A stretch of DNA of 64,000 nt from Halobellus sp. LT62 (GCF_037031285.1 NZ_JAYEZO010000001.1:992001-1056000); one strand, 5' to 3'. Positions 51,676 to 60,609 are shown, numbered from the stretch's first letter. Translations and numbers: made by a program. The notes: generated by a model not told the origin, from the sequence alone.

Positions 51676-53152
51676 CGTCGGCGTCCTCTTTGAGGCGATA
51701 GAACTGGTGTTTTCGTGGCCAGCGATCGGATGGTTGGTTGTCGGAATCCTCTTTGGGACCATTCTCGGCGTCATTCCCGGTCTCGGTCCCGGTCTAGGTA
51801 TGGCCATCGTCCTTCCCTTTACGCTACTTCTCGACGGCTTTGCAGCCGTCGTATTGTTGATGGCGATTTACTTAGGAACGACTTACGGCGGGTGCGTCAC
51901 CGCGATTTTGATCAACACGCCGGGAACCGCACAGGCTGCGGCAACGTGTCTGGACGGCTATCCGATGTCGCGCCAAGGAAAGGCGAAAGAAGCACTAGTC
52001 ATCTCGGCTGCGTCGTCGTCTATCGGAGGCATAATCGCCGGACTCGGTATTCTTGCGCTCACACCCGTGCTCGTCACGATCGTACTGCTATTCGGATCAC
52101 CTGAATACTTCTTGGTGGCGCTACTGGGAATCTCTCTGATCGCGATCGTTTCACGCGGAGAGATGGTGAAGGGGTTAACAGCTGGCGCGTTCGGATTGCT
52201 TCTTTCGACAATCGGGTATCCTGTTGCGAGCGGACAACCGAGATTCACATTCGGCTCGTTTATGCTATACGATGGTATCTCGTTTATTGCAGTCCTAATT
52301 GGGTTATTCGCTATTGGTGAGATGATCAAACTTTCCGCGGAAACCGGAGGAATTGCTGAGTCTGACTTCGAGATAGAGGGACCAATTCTTCCTGGACTTC
52401 GAACCGTTCTCAATAATCCAATCACACAGCTCAAATCAGGGGTTATCGGCGGCTTAGTCGGGGCGGTACCTGGAGCTGGAGCGTCTATCTCGAACTTCGT
52501 CTCCTACGCTGAAGCGGTTCGGAGTGACAGTGGAGACGTTCCCTATGGCGACGGAAACCCAAAGGGCGTTATGGCCTCGGAAGGAGCAAACAACGCTACC
52601 GTTTTTGGTGCCCTCGTTCCAACTCTGTCATTCGGTATCCCAGGTAGCGGATCGACCGCAATTTTGCTCGGTGGCTTACTGATGCACGGGATTCGACCAG
52701 GACCCCAACTGTTCGAGACAGAACTGCAATTCACTCAGGGATTGGTGATTGCCCTTATGGTCGGCTGCGTCGTCATCGGCTTCATCGGCGTCTTCCTCGT
52801 CTCCAAACTGGCCGCCTTCACAAAAATCGACACGAATTACATCATTCCCATCATCGTCGTTCTCGCTCTCGTCGGTTCATTAACGTTCAGGAACAATTTC
52901 ATTGACATTTTCACTGTCGTGTTATTCGGCATCATCGGCTTCATTATGGTGAAAAACAACTTTTCCATAGTCGCACTGGTGTTAGGTGTCGTTCTCGGGC
53001 CCATCGCTGAAGAAAATCTCATTCGTTCGCTGCAGTTATCGCAAGGGTCGCTGGATATATTCGTTTCAGAGCCGCTTTCCATTTTTCTCGTGCTCCTCAT
53101 CGTAGTTGCGATACTATCACCGTTTATTGATCAATTGATGAACAAAGTCTGA
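51668..53152 (+). CDS. tctA: tripartite tricarboxylate transporter large membrane subunit
   Basis: The 494-aa protein has about twelve membrane segments and the two TctA-type signature loops: GVIPGLGPGLGMAIVLPFT near residue 38-56 and GAVPGAGASISNFVSYAEA in the second half, and the conserved FGIPGSGSTAILLGG. It forms the channel of the secondary transporter driven by an ion gradient. The ATG at 51668 overlaps the tctB end. An in-frame GTG lies 12 bases upstream. Confidence 0.93.
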   Translation: MADVGVLFEAIELVFSWPAIGWLVVGILFGTILGVIPGLGPGLGMAIVLPFTLLLDGFAAVVLLMAIYLGTTYGGCVTAILINTPGTAQAAATCLDGYPMSRQGKAKEALVISAASSSIGGIIAGLGILALTPVLVTIVLLFGSPEYFLVALLGISLIAIVSRGEMVKGLTAGAFGLLLSTIGYPVASGQPRFTFGSFMLYDGISFIAVLIGLFAIGEMIKLSAETGGIAESDFEIEGPILPGLRTVLNNPITQLKSGVIGGLVGAVPGAGASISNFVSYAEAVRSDSGDVPYGDGNPKGVMASEGANNATVFGALVPTLSFGIPGSGSTAILLGGLLMHGIRPGPQLFETELQFTQGLVIALMVGCVVIGFIGVFLVSKLAAFTKIDTNYIIPIIVVLALVGSLTFRNNFIDIFTVVLFGIIGFIMVKNNFSIVALVLGVVLGPIAEENLIRSLQLSQGSLDIFVSEPLSIFLVLLIVVAILSPFIDQLMNKV

Positions 53153-53369
53153 CAGGGTAAGTTCATTTGAGGTATTCAACACCTCTCAACTAGATACGCC
53201 TACGACAGGTCATCAGATCAGGTAAGTTATAATACCGGAACTACTGGAATCCTAATCCTCAGTTTAGAGATGAACAGCTTCCTATACACTTCTTCGAGCC
53301 ACGATTTATGATTGATCATATACAATAATAGTTTTTAGGAATCAAGTTCGATTAATCAGCGTGAGCTCT

Positions 53370-54446
53370 ATGGAGATAACAAGCATCGATGCGACTACCG
53401 TCACCGTCCCTGTTGAGTTACCGCCTGATTTAAACACCGTTGAATTTACCATCGTCCTCGTCTCGGTGGAGACAAATACGGGAGTTGTTGGCTACGGTGA
53501 AACAGGTATGGTCACACCAGAAGCCACCGTTTCATACATTGAACAGCAAATAGCGCCACGCCTCATCGGGCGAGATCCAATACGGACTGGCCACATATGG
53601 ACTGACCTGCAAAAGGAACTAAACCCCCGAACCCAAACTGGCGTCTGGAGCACAGCGGTCAGCGCTGTTGATATCGCTCTTTGGGATATCAAGGGGAAAC
53701 ACTACGGTGACCCAATATGGCGGCTTCTCGGCGGTGCAAGTGAAACTTTACCAGTATACGTGACCGTTGGCGGTCACTTTGAGGAGACGGAGACATTGAT
53801 CGAAGCCGTCGAGAAGTACGTCTCAGACGGCTTTAACCGAATCAAAATTCGGGTTGGAGAGGGTACACCGCCTGATCCACTTGAGGATGCAAAACGGATT
53901 ACCGCTGTGAGAGAGGCAATCGGTCCAGAAGTCGAATTGATGATCGATGCAAATTACCAGTATTCGTTTTCGAAGGCTCTCGAACTCTGTAATCTGATAG
54001 AAGACGTCAATCTCACTTGGTTCGAGGAACCAGTATATGCGAATGATGCATCATTATTATCCGATCTCCGGACGCGAACAACGGTTCCAATTGCCGCCGG
54101 GCAGAACGAGGGAAGTCGACATCGGCACAATAGTTTGATTGAATCCAGGTCGGTCGATATTAGCCAACCGAACGTCTGTTTTGTGGGTGGTTTTACCGAA
54201 GGTGTGAAAGTCGCTGCGACGGCGGAATCATCGAATATTCTCCTCGCTCACGGAGGTGGCTGGCCGTTCCAAAATATGCATCTCTATGCAGGAATCCCGA
54301 ATGGGTGGCGTCTCGAACTACACGATATTGTCTGGAATTGTGCTGAGAAAGTTTATCAGTCCATTCCCGAGATTGCCGACGGGTCAATTACCCTTCCCGA
54401 GGCACCCGGAATCGGACTCGAACCAGATGAAGAAGCGATAAAGTAA
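53370..54446 (+). CDS. mandelate racemase/muconate lactonising enzyme family protein
   Basis: The 358-aa enolase-superfamily enzyme has an N-terminal capping domain and a barrel with metal ligands at Asp193 (LMIDANYQ), Glu219 or 220 (WFEEPVY) and Glu247 (GQNEGS), and a general-base histidine at 294 (LLAHGGGW). The K-x-K of most family members is Lys159-Ile-Arg161 here. Members dehydrate sugar acids, epimerise or cycloisomerise; with Arg161 a dehydratase using the histidine face is plausible. ATG 53370 is preferred to GTG 53361. It lies 217 bp after tctA and probably acts on the imported acid. Confidence 0.87.
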   Translation: MEITSIDATTVTVPVELPPDLNTVEFTIVLVSVETNTGVVGYGETGMVTPEATVSYIEQQIAPRLIGRDPIRTGHIWTDLQKELNPRTQTGVWSTAVSAVDIALWDIKGKHYGDPIWRLLGGASETLPVYVTVGGHFEETETLIEAVEKYVSDGFNRIKIRVGEGTPPDPLEDAKRITAVREAIGPEVELMIDANYQYSFSKALELCNLIEDVNLTWFEEPVYANDASLLSDLRTRTTVPIAAGQNEGSRHRHNSLIESRSVDISQPNVCFVGGFTEGVKVAATAESSNILLAHGGGWPFQNMHLYAGIPNGWRLELHDIVWNCAEKVYQSIPEIADGSITLPEAPGIGLEPDEEAIK

Positions 54447-55473
54447 TTTAATTGAATACTACTCTTAGAGAACTAGAGGATGAGCACTCTCGCAGAGGCG
54501 GAGATCAAAGGTTGCTATGAAGGTAACCAAGGAATGACTTGATCGTGTATGGGCTGTATAAGCAAGATCAATCTTCTTCCTTAACTCTCTGCCAACACAG
54601 AACAGGTTGATTAGATCTATCGTCATTCCCTATCTGTTAGTCCCATCACCGGACCTCCAACTTCTTCATCGATAGTTCATCCTCACCTTCTTTACCTCCC
54701 CAACCGACAGAATTCTCCTCCGTGATATGGAGTTGCTTGGCTGCCTCTTTTGGATCGTAAGTCGACAGAGGACCTATTCAAAACATAATTAATGGTCGAA
54801 ATATAAAATTAAAATTATAGATGTATATAATGTATTTACTATAAAATATAAAAATATATCTCCGGTTATAGTGCTTAATTACGTTATTTACGGCTTCTTA
54901 CGTAGCTATTATTGTTATCAGAAATAATATATAACACGTATATTTTAATATTCTAGTATGTTGGCGAATATATCCAACACCATCTCTTGGCCTCCGAATA
55001 GCTCCGATAAAACCGCTTCTTCAGATACAATTCTGGATGAACCAGCCGGTCACTCAATTACCTGTATGAGCGATTACCCACAGAAAGTTGTCTCAGACTT
55101 TATGGAAGATTCGCGCTGTCTAATCAGCACGCTGGCTGCAACCTGTTGCTGATAGAGGGTTACAACAAATCCGCTATAGAGTAGAAACAGATCCTTCCGA
55201 ATCCCGTCGAGCAATTTTCAGCGTCTAACATAACCGGAATCGAGGGAATCGGGAGTATTTCACTATTAGAAGTGCTGAGCTGGAAACCTCCAAGGACTCA
55301 GAACAGGTGAAGTAGCAACCCGAAAAAATCAGATATGCCCGATATCACGCTCGTTACCCCGCCGTCGAGCAAATTTTGAATCTCAGAGTCATCCCCGAAC
55401 TCGTCGAGGTACTTTCTAGGCTCTCAAATCGGCCCGACGGGGTTCTTCCGCGATTTGAGGTCGCTATTTCGTC
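54447..55473. other. 1-kb AT-rich region, no supported gene
   Basis: GC falls to its lowest here, with poly-A/T runs at 54780-54960. On the minus strand at 54647-54768 a broken frame reads YDPKEAAKQLHITEEN and ends KKLEVR, perhaps the tail of a lost gene. The 64-codon frame at 54958 has no haloarchaeal character. It marks the right edge of the AT-richer catabolic module. Confidence 0.55.
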
Positions 55474-55516
55474 TTGCATATCGCGAATTTCGTCCAAAGA
55501 AAGAGGCGATATGCAA
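55474..55516. repeat. perfect 11-bp inverted repeat
   Basis: TTGCATATCGC (55474-55484) and GCGATATGCAA (55506-55516) are exact reverse complements 21 bp apart. It could be a hairpin, an operator or a replication-type site, 108 bp upstream of the three-way-junction candidate. Confidence 0.55.
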
Positions 55517-55623
55517 TGTGCGAAGGCCGCTGGCTCTCTCAGGCCGAGGGGCCATTACAGAGGTAATGGACTCAAGAAAATATCAGATTTATCGCATAGA
55601 GAAAACGGGTGCATATCGGTGGT

Positions 55624-55675
55624 GTCTATCGCCCCCGCGAGGGGTGACGGGGCGCATCACGTGCCCCCGATAGAC
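55624..55675 (+). ncRNA. 52-nt three-way-junction RNA candidate
   Basis: The DNA folds on paper into a compact junction. The closing stem is GTCTATCG (55624-55631) with CGATAGAC (55668-55675). Inside, CCCC-GCGA-GGGG (55633-55644) is a hairpin with a GNRA tetraloop, and GGGGCGC (55649-55655) pairs with GTGCCCC (55661-55667, one wobble) around ATCAC. Only C55632 and TGAC (55645-55648) are left unpaired at the junction. It ends one base before the ATG at 55677, so it may be a 5' UTR control element, or a free small RNA. The opposite strand could fold similarly, losing the GNRA loop. Confidence 0.45.
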
Positions 55676-55676
55676 G

Positions 55677-56057
55677 ATGGCTTCGGAACGACGCAGCGAA
55701 ACACGAGCAGCGCATCAAGCGGCAAGTACCCCTGACGGTCAGGCGCCGTGGGCAGACCTCGAGGTGGTGGTCCCGACCGACCGGGATCACGCGTCGGTCG
55801 TCGCCCGCCAGGTCGGGCGGTCGACGCGGACGCAGTACGTCGCGGCCGACGACGTCGGCGAGCAGTTCCAAAAACGGCACTTCGACGACCGGCTGGGCTG
55901 GAACGAGACCAGCGTCCCTCGACGAACCGTTCGCGACGACCTCATCACCCAGCTCACGCGGTCGCCCTCGACGCCGGCGGAGCGGTCAGGTGAGAGAGCA
56001 GCCAGCGAGCCAGACACCTTCGTCGTGAAGCCAGTTCGAGATCTCCAGACCCCATAG
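55677..56057 (+). CDS. hypothetical 126-aa protein
   Basis: The frame returns to GC-rich haloarchaeal codons after the AT-rich stretch. The product starts MASERRSETRAAHQAAS and has a folded-looking core (LEVVVPTDRDHASVVARQV, QYVAADDVGEQFQKRHF) and TVRDDLITQLTR. I do not recognise a family. It begins one base after the three-way-junction candidate. It may be the start of a longer gene that has been cut, as the C-terminal part (KPVRDLQTP) is short and plain. Confidence 0.45.
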   Translation: MASERRSETRAAHQAASTPDGQAPWADLEVVVPTDRDHASVVARQVGRSTRTQYVAADDVGEQFQKRHFDDRLGWNETSVPRRTVRDDLITQLTRSPSTPAERSGERAASEPDTFVVKPVRDLQTP

Positions 56058-56208
56058 CCCACAATCTTAACCAACACCCCGGGCCAACCCCGCGTTTTGT
56101 TGGTTAACAGTAGATCGATGCGTGATTTCTTAATTCAGAACGAGGACTGGAACATCCGTTACGGACGTCAGTATATACGATTCAATCAGCGAGGGCATTT
56201 GGTGAGGT

Positions 56209-57477
56209 CTAGGCGGTCATATTAGGACTAACCCCAACTACCCCACGATGTCGAATTGAGGTCCACATTGTCGGGTTATGTGCGGGTTCGCTCGCTAATA
56301 GAAAGTGGTCAGTTGCACCTTGCTCAACAGCCCACGATTTCGTTTGGTTGCCGTGAGCGATGGCGGGTGCATGCACAAATAGTGACTTTCCACCTTGGTG
56401 TCCAATAAGAGTGCTCCCATCTGTGAGGACGAACGTTAGACGTTTCATCAGAGGGTCCGTCAGGATCATCATACATCCCACCAGCCAGTTCAGCAACTCG
56501 TTCGACGACGGAACTGATACTCTCCCAGAGAGGAATTCTTGGAATAGGTCGTGGACTTTGAACACTCTATCTCCGGTGTCTTCTGAGCGACCTAATTCCT
56601 GAACGACTGCCTTGGTGCTCAGAGAGTCAAGAGTGCGCCGGGCCTGTGTGCGACTCACGTCATCCAATACTGCCGAGCAGATGTCTTCGTCCAACTCAGC
56701 AAGTCCCGCAGTCTTCCGAATGAACTCCTCTTCAGCCTCCGACATCGAGTCAAGGTACGCGCTCTCGATGAAGTCCCGTGTGTCCTCTTTGGGAATCTCG
56801 AATGTACCGTCGTCACCTGCAGCCTCCCTGAGTAGACCGAGATAATAGGGATGGCCGTCCAACTTCTCGTAGACGCCGTCTATCGTTTCGTTGTCGACGT
56901 CTGGGTGCTCCTCTTGGAAATAGTTCGCAGTTTCCTCGCGTGAGAACGTTTCCAGATGGACGGTGTAGTCAGCGTCATCAAATGAAAGGCGTCCTGCCGT
57001 GATGAGGTGGACATTCTCTCCGAGAGTGGAAGATAATTCACGGAGGAAGTCCCGCGTGACCTCCGGTTCGTCGAGCTTGTGTACGTCGTCGACGAAGAAA
57101 ATGAGCCGTTTGTACTCGTTGACGGACTCCGAGAGACTGGCTAACTTTCGAAGATGGCGTGCGCGGTCGTCAGTGGATACCCCAGCACTCGCAGGACTGA
57201 TTCCTACACTCATTCCAGTCGCTTTGTTAATCAGAGCACTGAGAGTTCCGACCGCGTCACGGGCTTCGATGAGGAGATCTTGCGAGAGTGTTGTAGGAGT
57301 GTTGCCTTCACGAACGTAGAGTACTCGGGTTCGGTACCACTCCAAAAGTTCTTCTTCCAATTCCTCCAAGAACGTACTCTTCCCGACGCCCGGTTGCCCC
57401 GAGATGTGAACAGACTGGACACCGTCATCCACAGCTTGAAGAACCGCGTAGAACTCGTCTTCGCGTATCCAAGGCAT
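56209..57477 (-). CDS. STAND/NACHT-like AAA ATPase
   Basis: The 422-aa product has Walker A SGQPGVGKSTFLEE near residue 26-39, Walker B LIFFVDDVHKLDE near 125-137, the sensor-like LITAGRLSFDD, and a helical/winged-helix tail (HPYYLGLLREAAGD, VFKVHDLFQEFLSGRVS), the order of STAND NTPases. The last 90 residues after about 330 do not resemble the family and may be a replaced or frameshifted C-terminus. Such ATPases act as regulators or antiviral sensors; no effector domain is seen at the N-terminus. It is divergent from the 105-aa gene. Role unknown. Confidence 0.7.
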   Translation of the reverse strand: MPWIREDEFYAVLQAVDDGVQSVHISGQPGVGKSTFLEELEEELLEWYRTRVLYVREGNTPTTLSQDLLIEARDAVGTLSALINKATGMSVGISPASAGVSTDDRARHLRKLASLSESVNEYKRLIFFVDDVHKLDEPEVTRDFLRELSSTLGENVHLITAGRLSFDDADYTVHLETFSREETANYFQEEHPDVDNETIDGVYEKLDGHPYYLGLLREAAGDDGTFEIPKEDTRDFIESAYLDSMSEAEEEFIRKTAGLAELDEDICSAVLDDVSRTQARRTLDSLSTKAVVQELGRSEDTGDRVFKVHDLFQEFLSGRVSVPSSNELLNWLVGCMMILTDPLMKRLTFVLTDGSTLIGHQGGKSLFVHAPAIAHGNQTKSWAVEQGATDHFLLASEPAHNPTMWTSIRHRGVVGVSPNMTA

Positions 57478-57576
57478 TTCTTAGAATTCTGTATTACTCT
57501 GATACGAAAGAACCTTCGGACACACCGACTCTTCTGCTCGTTAGGTTAATGGGTGTAAAGGAAACATTCTGATCTA

Positions 57577-57894
57577 ATGAATCGAGAGGAGTTCGTCGGA
57601 GATGTGGTCCGGCACACAAAGGGTGGCGTCGTCCACTGTCAAGGACACCCACAGATGGGGAAGGTCGATTACGGTCCCCACAACTGCCAAGAGAGTATGG
57701 AGGCCGGAGATGGTGTCATCATCTACTACGTGAAAGACCACGAACGGGGTGATGAAGAGTTGTACCAGCGGTTCCGATTCTGTGCGAATTGCGATGATGC
57801 CCGCCGACTCCCAGAGGAAGGTCGGCAGGTCGGCAAGGAACAGGCAGTAGTCGAGGGGCTTCTGGAGCACTTTGAGGGAACTGTTGAGGGGTAA
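57577..57894 (+). CDS. hypothetical 105-aa protein with Cys/His pairs
   Basis: The product begins MNREEFVGDVVRHTKGG and contains GGVVHCQGHPQMG, HNCQES and FCANCDDAR, giving cysteines and histidines that could bind one zinc. The C-terminal third is helical and acidic. It is divergent from the STAND ATPase with a 99-bp shared promoter region, so the two may work together. Family not recognised. Confidence 0.55.
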   Translation: MNREEFVGDVVRHTKGGVVHCQGHPQMGKVDYGPHNCQESMEAGDGVIIYYVKDHERGDEELYQRFRFCANCDDARRLPEEGRQVGKEQAVVEGLLEHFEGTVEG

Positions 57895-58208
57895 TTCTAC
57901 GATGACGCGGTTCGTCTCATCGACGCTGAAATACGGACATACAGCCCCGAAACCGAGGGATAAGTCGAGGACTGTCTCTGCGGTCTTGCGAAGTCACTCA
58001 GTTACTTTGAGGTAGGGCAGTCCCACAAAACGAAAGCGCATCTCAAGGGATTCAATCCCGTCCCTCAGGCCGGCGAACTCACGGTATAGTTCTGATCACT
58101 CCGAACCAGAAAACTAGTGAGCCAAGATTAGCAGGTAGTGTCGCATCAATGGGACTTCCGTATCTTCGCCGAAACGCTCATTCCGTGCCCATCCATTTGT
58201 GAGAAAGA
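57895..58208. other. 314-bp gap without a supported gene
   Basis: Only short broken frames occur. It separates the 105-aa gene from the 41-aa/DUF429 unit. No inverted repeat or TATA box stands out. Confidence 0.45.
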
Positions 58209-58334
58209 ATGTCAAGGGCCGAAGAACGAACTGATACCGCGAAGGTGGGGGCGACGCTACAGGAGCTCCACGCCCTCCGTGACATCATCGGGCCGCACAT
58301 CCGCGCACTCAGCGAAGAACATGCCAAGAGCTGA
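58209..58334 (+). CDS. 41-aa helical small protein upstream of the DUF429 gene
   Basis: ATG 58209 opens a 41-codon frame (MSRAEERTDTAKVGATL, then HALRDIIGPHIRALSEEHAKS-like end split over two segments) ending at TGA 58332-58334. The composition is acidic and helical, with heptad-like spacing of hydrophobics. The stop overlaps the DUF429 start by 14 bp, indicating translational coupling. It may be a partner or antitoxin-like adaptor of DUF429; that is speculation. Confidence 0.55.
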   Translation: MSRAEERTDTAKVGATLQELHALRDIIGPHIRALSEEHAKS

Positions 58335-59043
58335 GAGCGCGGTCGGTGTCGATGCCTGCCCATACGGGTGGTTCGCGACTGTCCTTACCGGGGGCAGCAT
58401 CGAAACGGAGCTATACGAGGACTTTTCCGAAGTTCAATCAGACTACCAAGAGGCTCGAGTATTCGTGGATATCCCAGTCGGGCTCCCGACGGGGAGTAGG
58501 CGCCGCTGCGACATCGAGGCGCGTGACCTACTCGGTTGCCGTGGTAACTCCGTGTTCTTTCCGCCGTGCGAGTCTGCAGCCGCCGTTGAGGATTACGACG
58601 AGGCGAACGCAATACATCAAGAGGATATGGTACACGGTCTCTCCCAGCAAGCCCACGCGATCAGCGACAAAATCAACGAGGTACGAGAGGTCGTGGGCGA
58701 GACCTACGACGGGCCAATCTACGAGAGTCATCCGGAGCTCTGTTTCTACGCGCTCAACGGACAGCCGCTCGCTTACTCGAAGTCTTCGAAGAGAGGCCTC
58801 GGGTTCCGTCGGCACCTCCTCAAACAGAAGCACTCTGGCATGGATGACGAGTACGAGCAGGTACTTGACGACACTCTCCGGAAGGACGTCCGGCGAGATG
58901 ACATTCTCGATTCGATGGCTCTCGCACTCGCCGCGCAGAGTGAGGAGTTACAGAGTGTCCCGGAAGATCCAAGACCGGAGGCCCCACGTATCTACTACCC
59001 GACCACATCCGCGATTGCAGATAGCTCGTGGAGTAAACCATGA
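58321..59043 (+). CDS. DUF429-family protein (predicted RNase H-like fold)
   Basis: The 240-aa product reads VGVDACPYGWFATVL at the start (VGxDxxxxGW), VFVDIPVGLP in the second strand pair, CDIEARDLLG and SVFFPPC, YESHPELCFYALNG, and DDILDSMALALAA near the end. These acidic motifs are those of DUF429, predicted to have an RNase H-like nuclease fold. The ATG at 58321 gives the family start; the frame extends upstream through the 41-aa gene in another register. It overlaps the next gene by 4 bp. Function unknown. Confidence 0.85.
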   Translation: MPRAESAVGVDACPYGWFATVLTGGSIETELYEDFSEVQSDYQEARVFVDIPVGLPTGSRRRCDIEARDLLGCRGNSVFFPPCESAAAVEDYDEANAIHQEDMVHGLSQQAHAISDKINEVREVVGETYDGPIYESHPELCFYALNGQPLAYSKSSKRGLGFRRHLLKQKHSGMDDEYEQVLDDTLRKDVRRDDILDSMALALAAQSEELQSVPEDPRPEAPRIYYPTTSAIADSSWSKP

Positions 59044-59513
59044 CGGTTCAGGAGGCAATCAAACGACTGGACGCTGAATTTCAAGAGACACCTCTGGGGT
59101 TCACAGTCGAGACCGCGCTTCAAGCCCGGCTCCTCGAACTCCTGCGGGCCAAGGTGGGAAAGACGATTCAGGTACGCGGTGGCTACAACACGGCCGACGC
59201 GACCGGGTACAAGCGAAAGTATCTCGACCGGATCGCGAAGCCACAGTCCATCAGTAGTGTCCAACCGGAGGTGAACTTCGGCATGTCCGGCGACGGGAAT
59301 CGGAACGCCGTCAAACGCCTCTCCAAAGAACTCAAAAGCCGAACCGACCAGTTCGCCACTTACTACCGCAATGTGAATCCAGCAACCGCCGAAATCTGGC
59401 TGTTCTCACGAGACTTCTGTCAAAACCAGCTCATCGGGACAATGTCTTGGACTAGCGTCACACTACCATTGATCCAGCGGCACGCTTACTTAACGATCAG
59501 AGGAGGAGTTTAG
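59040..59513 (+). CDS. hypothetical 157-aa protein, probably truncated
   Basis: The product starts MTVQEAIKRLDAEFQETP and shares an ATGA overlap with the DUF429 gene, so it belongs to the same operon. The first half (TVETALQARLLELLRAKVG, YLDRIAKPQSISSVQPEVNFG) looks like the lead-in of haloarchaeal nuclease-like proteins, which normally continue with a D-x(n)-E-x-K core. Here the core is not apparent and after DFCQNQLIG the sequence loses character, so the gene is likely cut and rejoined. A nuclease relationship is tentative. Confidence 0.5.
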   Translation: MTVQEAIKRLDAEFQETPLGFTVETALQARLLELLRAKVGKTIQVRGGYNTADATGYKRKYLDRIAKPQSISSVQPEVNFGMSGDGNRNAVKRLSKELKSRTDQFATYYRNVNPATAEIWLFSRDFCQNQLIGTMSWTSVTLPLIQRHAYLTIRGGV

Positions 59514-59641
59514 ACACATTCACCCTTTCGCTTCGCTTCCACCTTTAGAACTACGCTATCCCCTCTCTACGGATTCAACAGAGTAGTACCAAGCTACTAC
59601 GGCGCTCTCATTTTTCGATCATATTTGGACACTGTGATTTA

Positions 59642-60091
59642 CTATTTGTCACTTAATTGTGTGACAACGGGACATTCAGCATTCAACAGAATTTGTTGAG
59701 CAGTATTCCCAAATACTGCTTTTCCAGTGGGCGACCGACGACGCCCGCTAATAACTAGAAATCGTGGTTCTAGGGATGCAGTTTCGGCCAAGATTTCATC
59801 AGTAGGATTACCCACGCGTCCTCGGGCTTCTAATTTGTTCAAATCAACGTTATCGACAGATTCCTGAACGAATCTTTTGGCAAATTTTTTGCCGCTTTCT
59901 ATCTCTTGTGTAATTGAATAGTTCTGAAACTCAGGAATACTTTGCAAGGAATTCCTATGAGAATCAAAGCCCTCTTCGGGTACAACGTGTAACGCCACTA
60001 GGGTATCATTATACGTTTCAGCGAGGTCGGATGCTATCTTTGCGACTGTTTTGGAACGTTCGTTTTCATCGATGGCAGCAAGTATCGACAT
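59642..60091 (-). CDS. UspA-family universal stress protein 2
   Basis: The 149-aa product has MSILAAIDENERS, TLVALHVVPEEG and the nucleotide-binding end FLVISGRRRSPTGKAVFGNTAQQILL. It is a relative of the protein at 22797 (GRRRxPxGKAxFG in both), but in AT-richer codons. ATG 60091 starts at the first strand; an upstream ATG at 60118 adds nine residues. Likely binds ATP in the cytoplasm; role unknown. Confidence 0.85.
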   Translation of the reverse strand: MSILAAIDENERSKTVAKIASDLAETYNDTLVALHVVPEEGFDSHRNSLQSIPEFQNYSITQEIESGKKFAKRFVQESVDNVDLNKLEARGRVGNPTDEILAETASLEPRFLVISGRRRSPTGKAVFGNTAQQILLNAECPVVTQLSDK

Positions 60092-60609
60092 ATCTTGGCT
60101 ATGTGGCTGTAGCTTCAAGAGTATTTATCAACAATCTCCAAGTCACAAATTGCGATCTTCTCTTGAAAAGCTTGTTGAAATTTCCCAAAATAGACATAGA
60201 GCAGTGCGTATATCATCATCGACTTTCGTATATTCTGTTGGAAACGAGATCTTTAGAAGATCGTATGATAGGGAGAGTTTCAACAAGGCGACTCTACTGA
60301 AGCGGATGTCAACCTTAGCGTGAAGGATGCGGCCGAAGGAGATGCGCGAGCGGGGCATCCAGCAGGTGCGGTACTACATCGGCGTCGAGGTTACGCCGCT
60401 GGAAGTCAGCTCCCGACGCGGTAGTGCGTGCGATTGGCGTAGTGGCGACTGGGCTGGTCGCGATCGAAGCCAGTAAAATCGATGGCGGCGTGGCCGGTGC
60501 GTTTCTCGGCGCGTCACCCGATCAACGAGGACTCACGCGGTATTCGGAGGGACGCACGGCACTCTTCTTGGGAAAGATATATATAACATTTCGGCCCAAA
60601 CTTAGCGTT
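60092..60609. other. 518-bp region with gene debris and a promoter
   Basis: After an AT-rich half, a GC-rich stretch from about 60325 reads MRERGIQQVRYYIGVEV in one frame, perhaps a scrap of a lost gene, then breaks. AAGATATATATAACAT at 60574-60589 is a TATA box 21-36 nt before the VOC 3 ATG. Confidence 0.5.
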
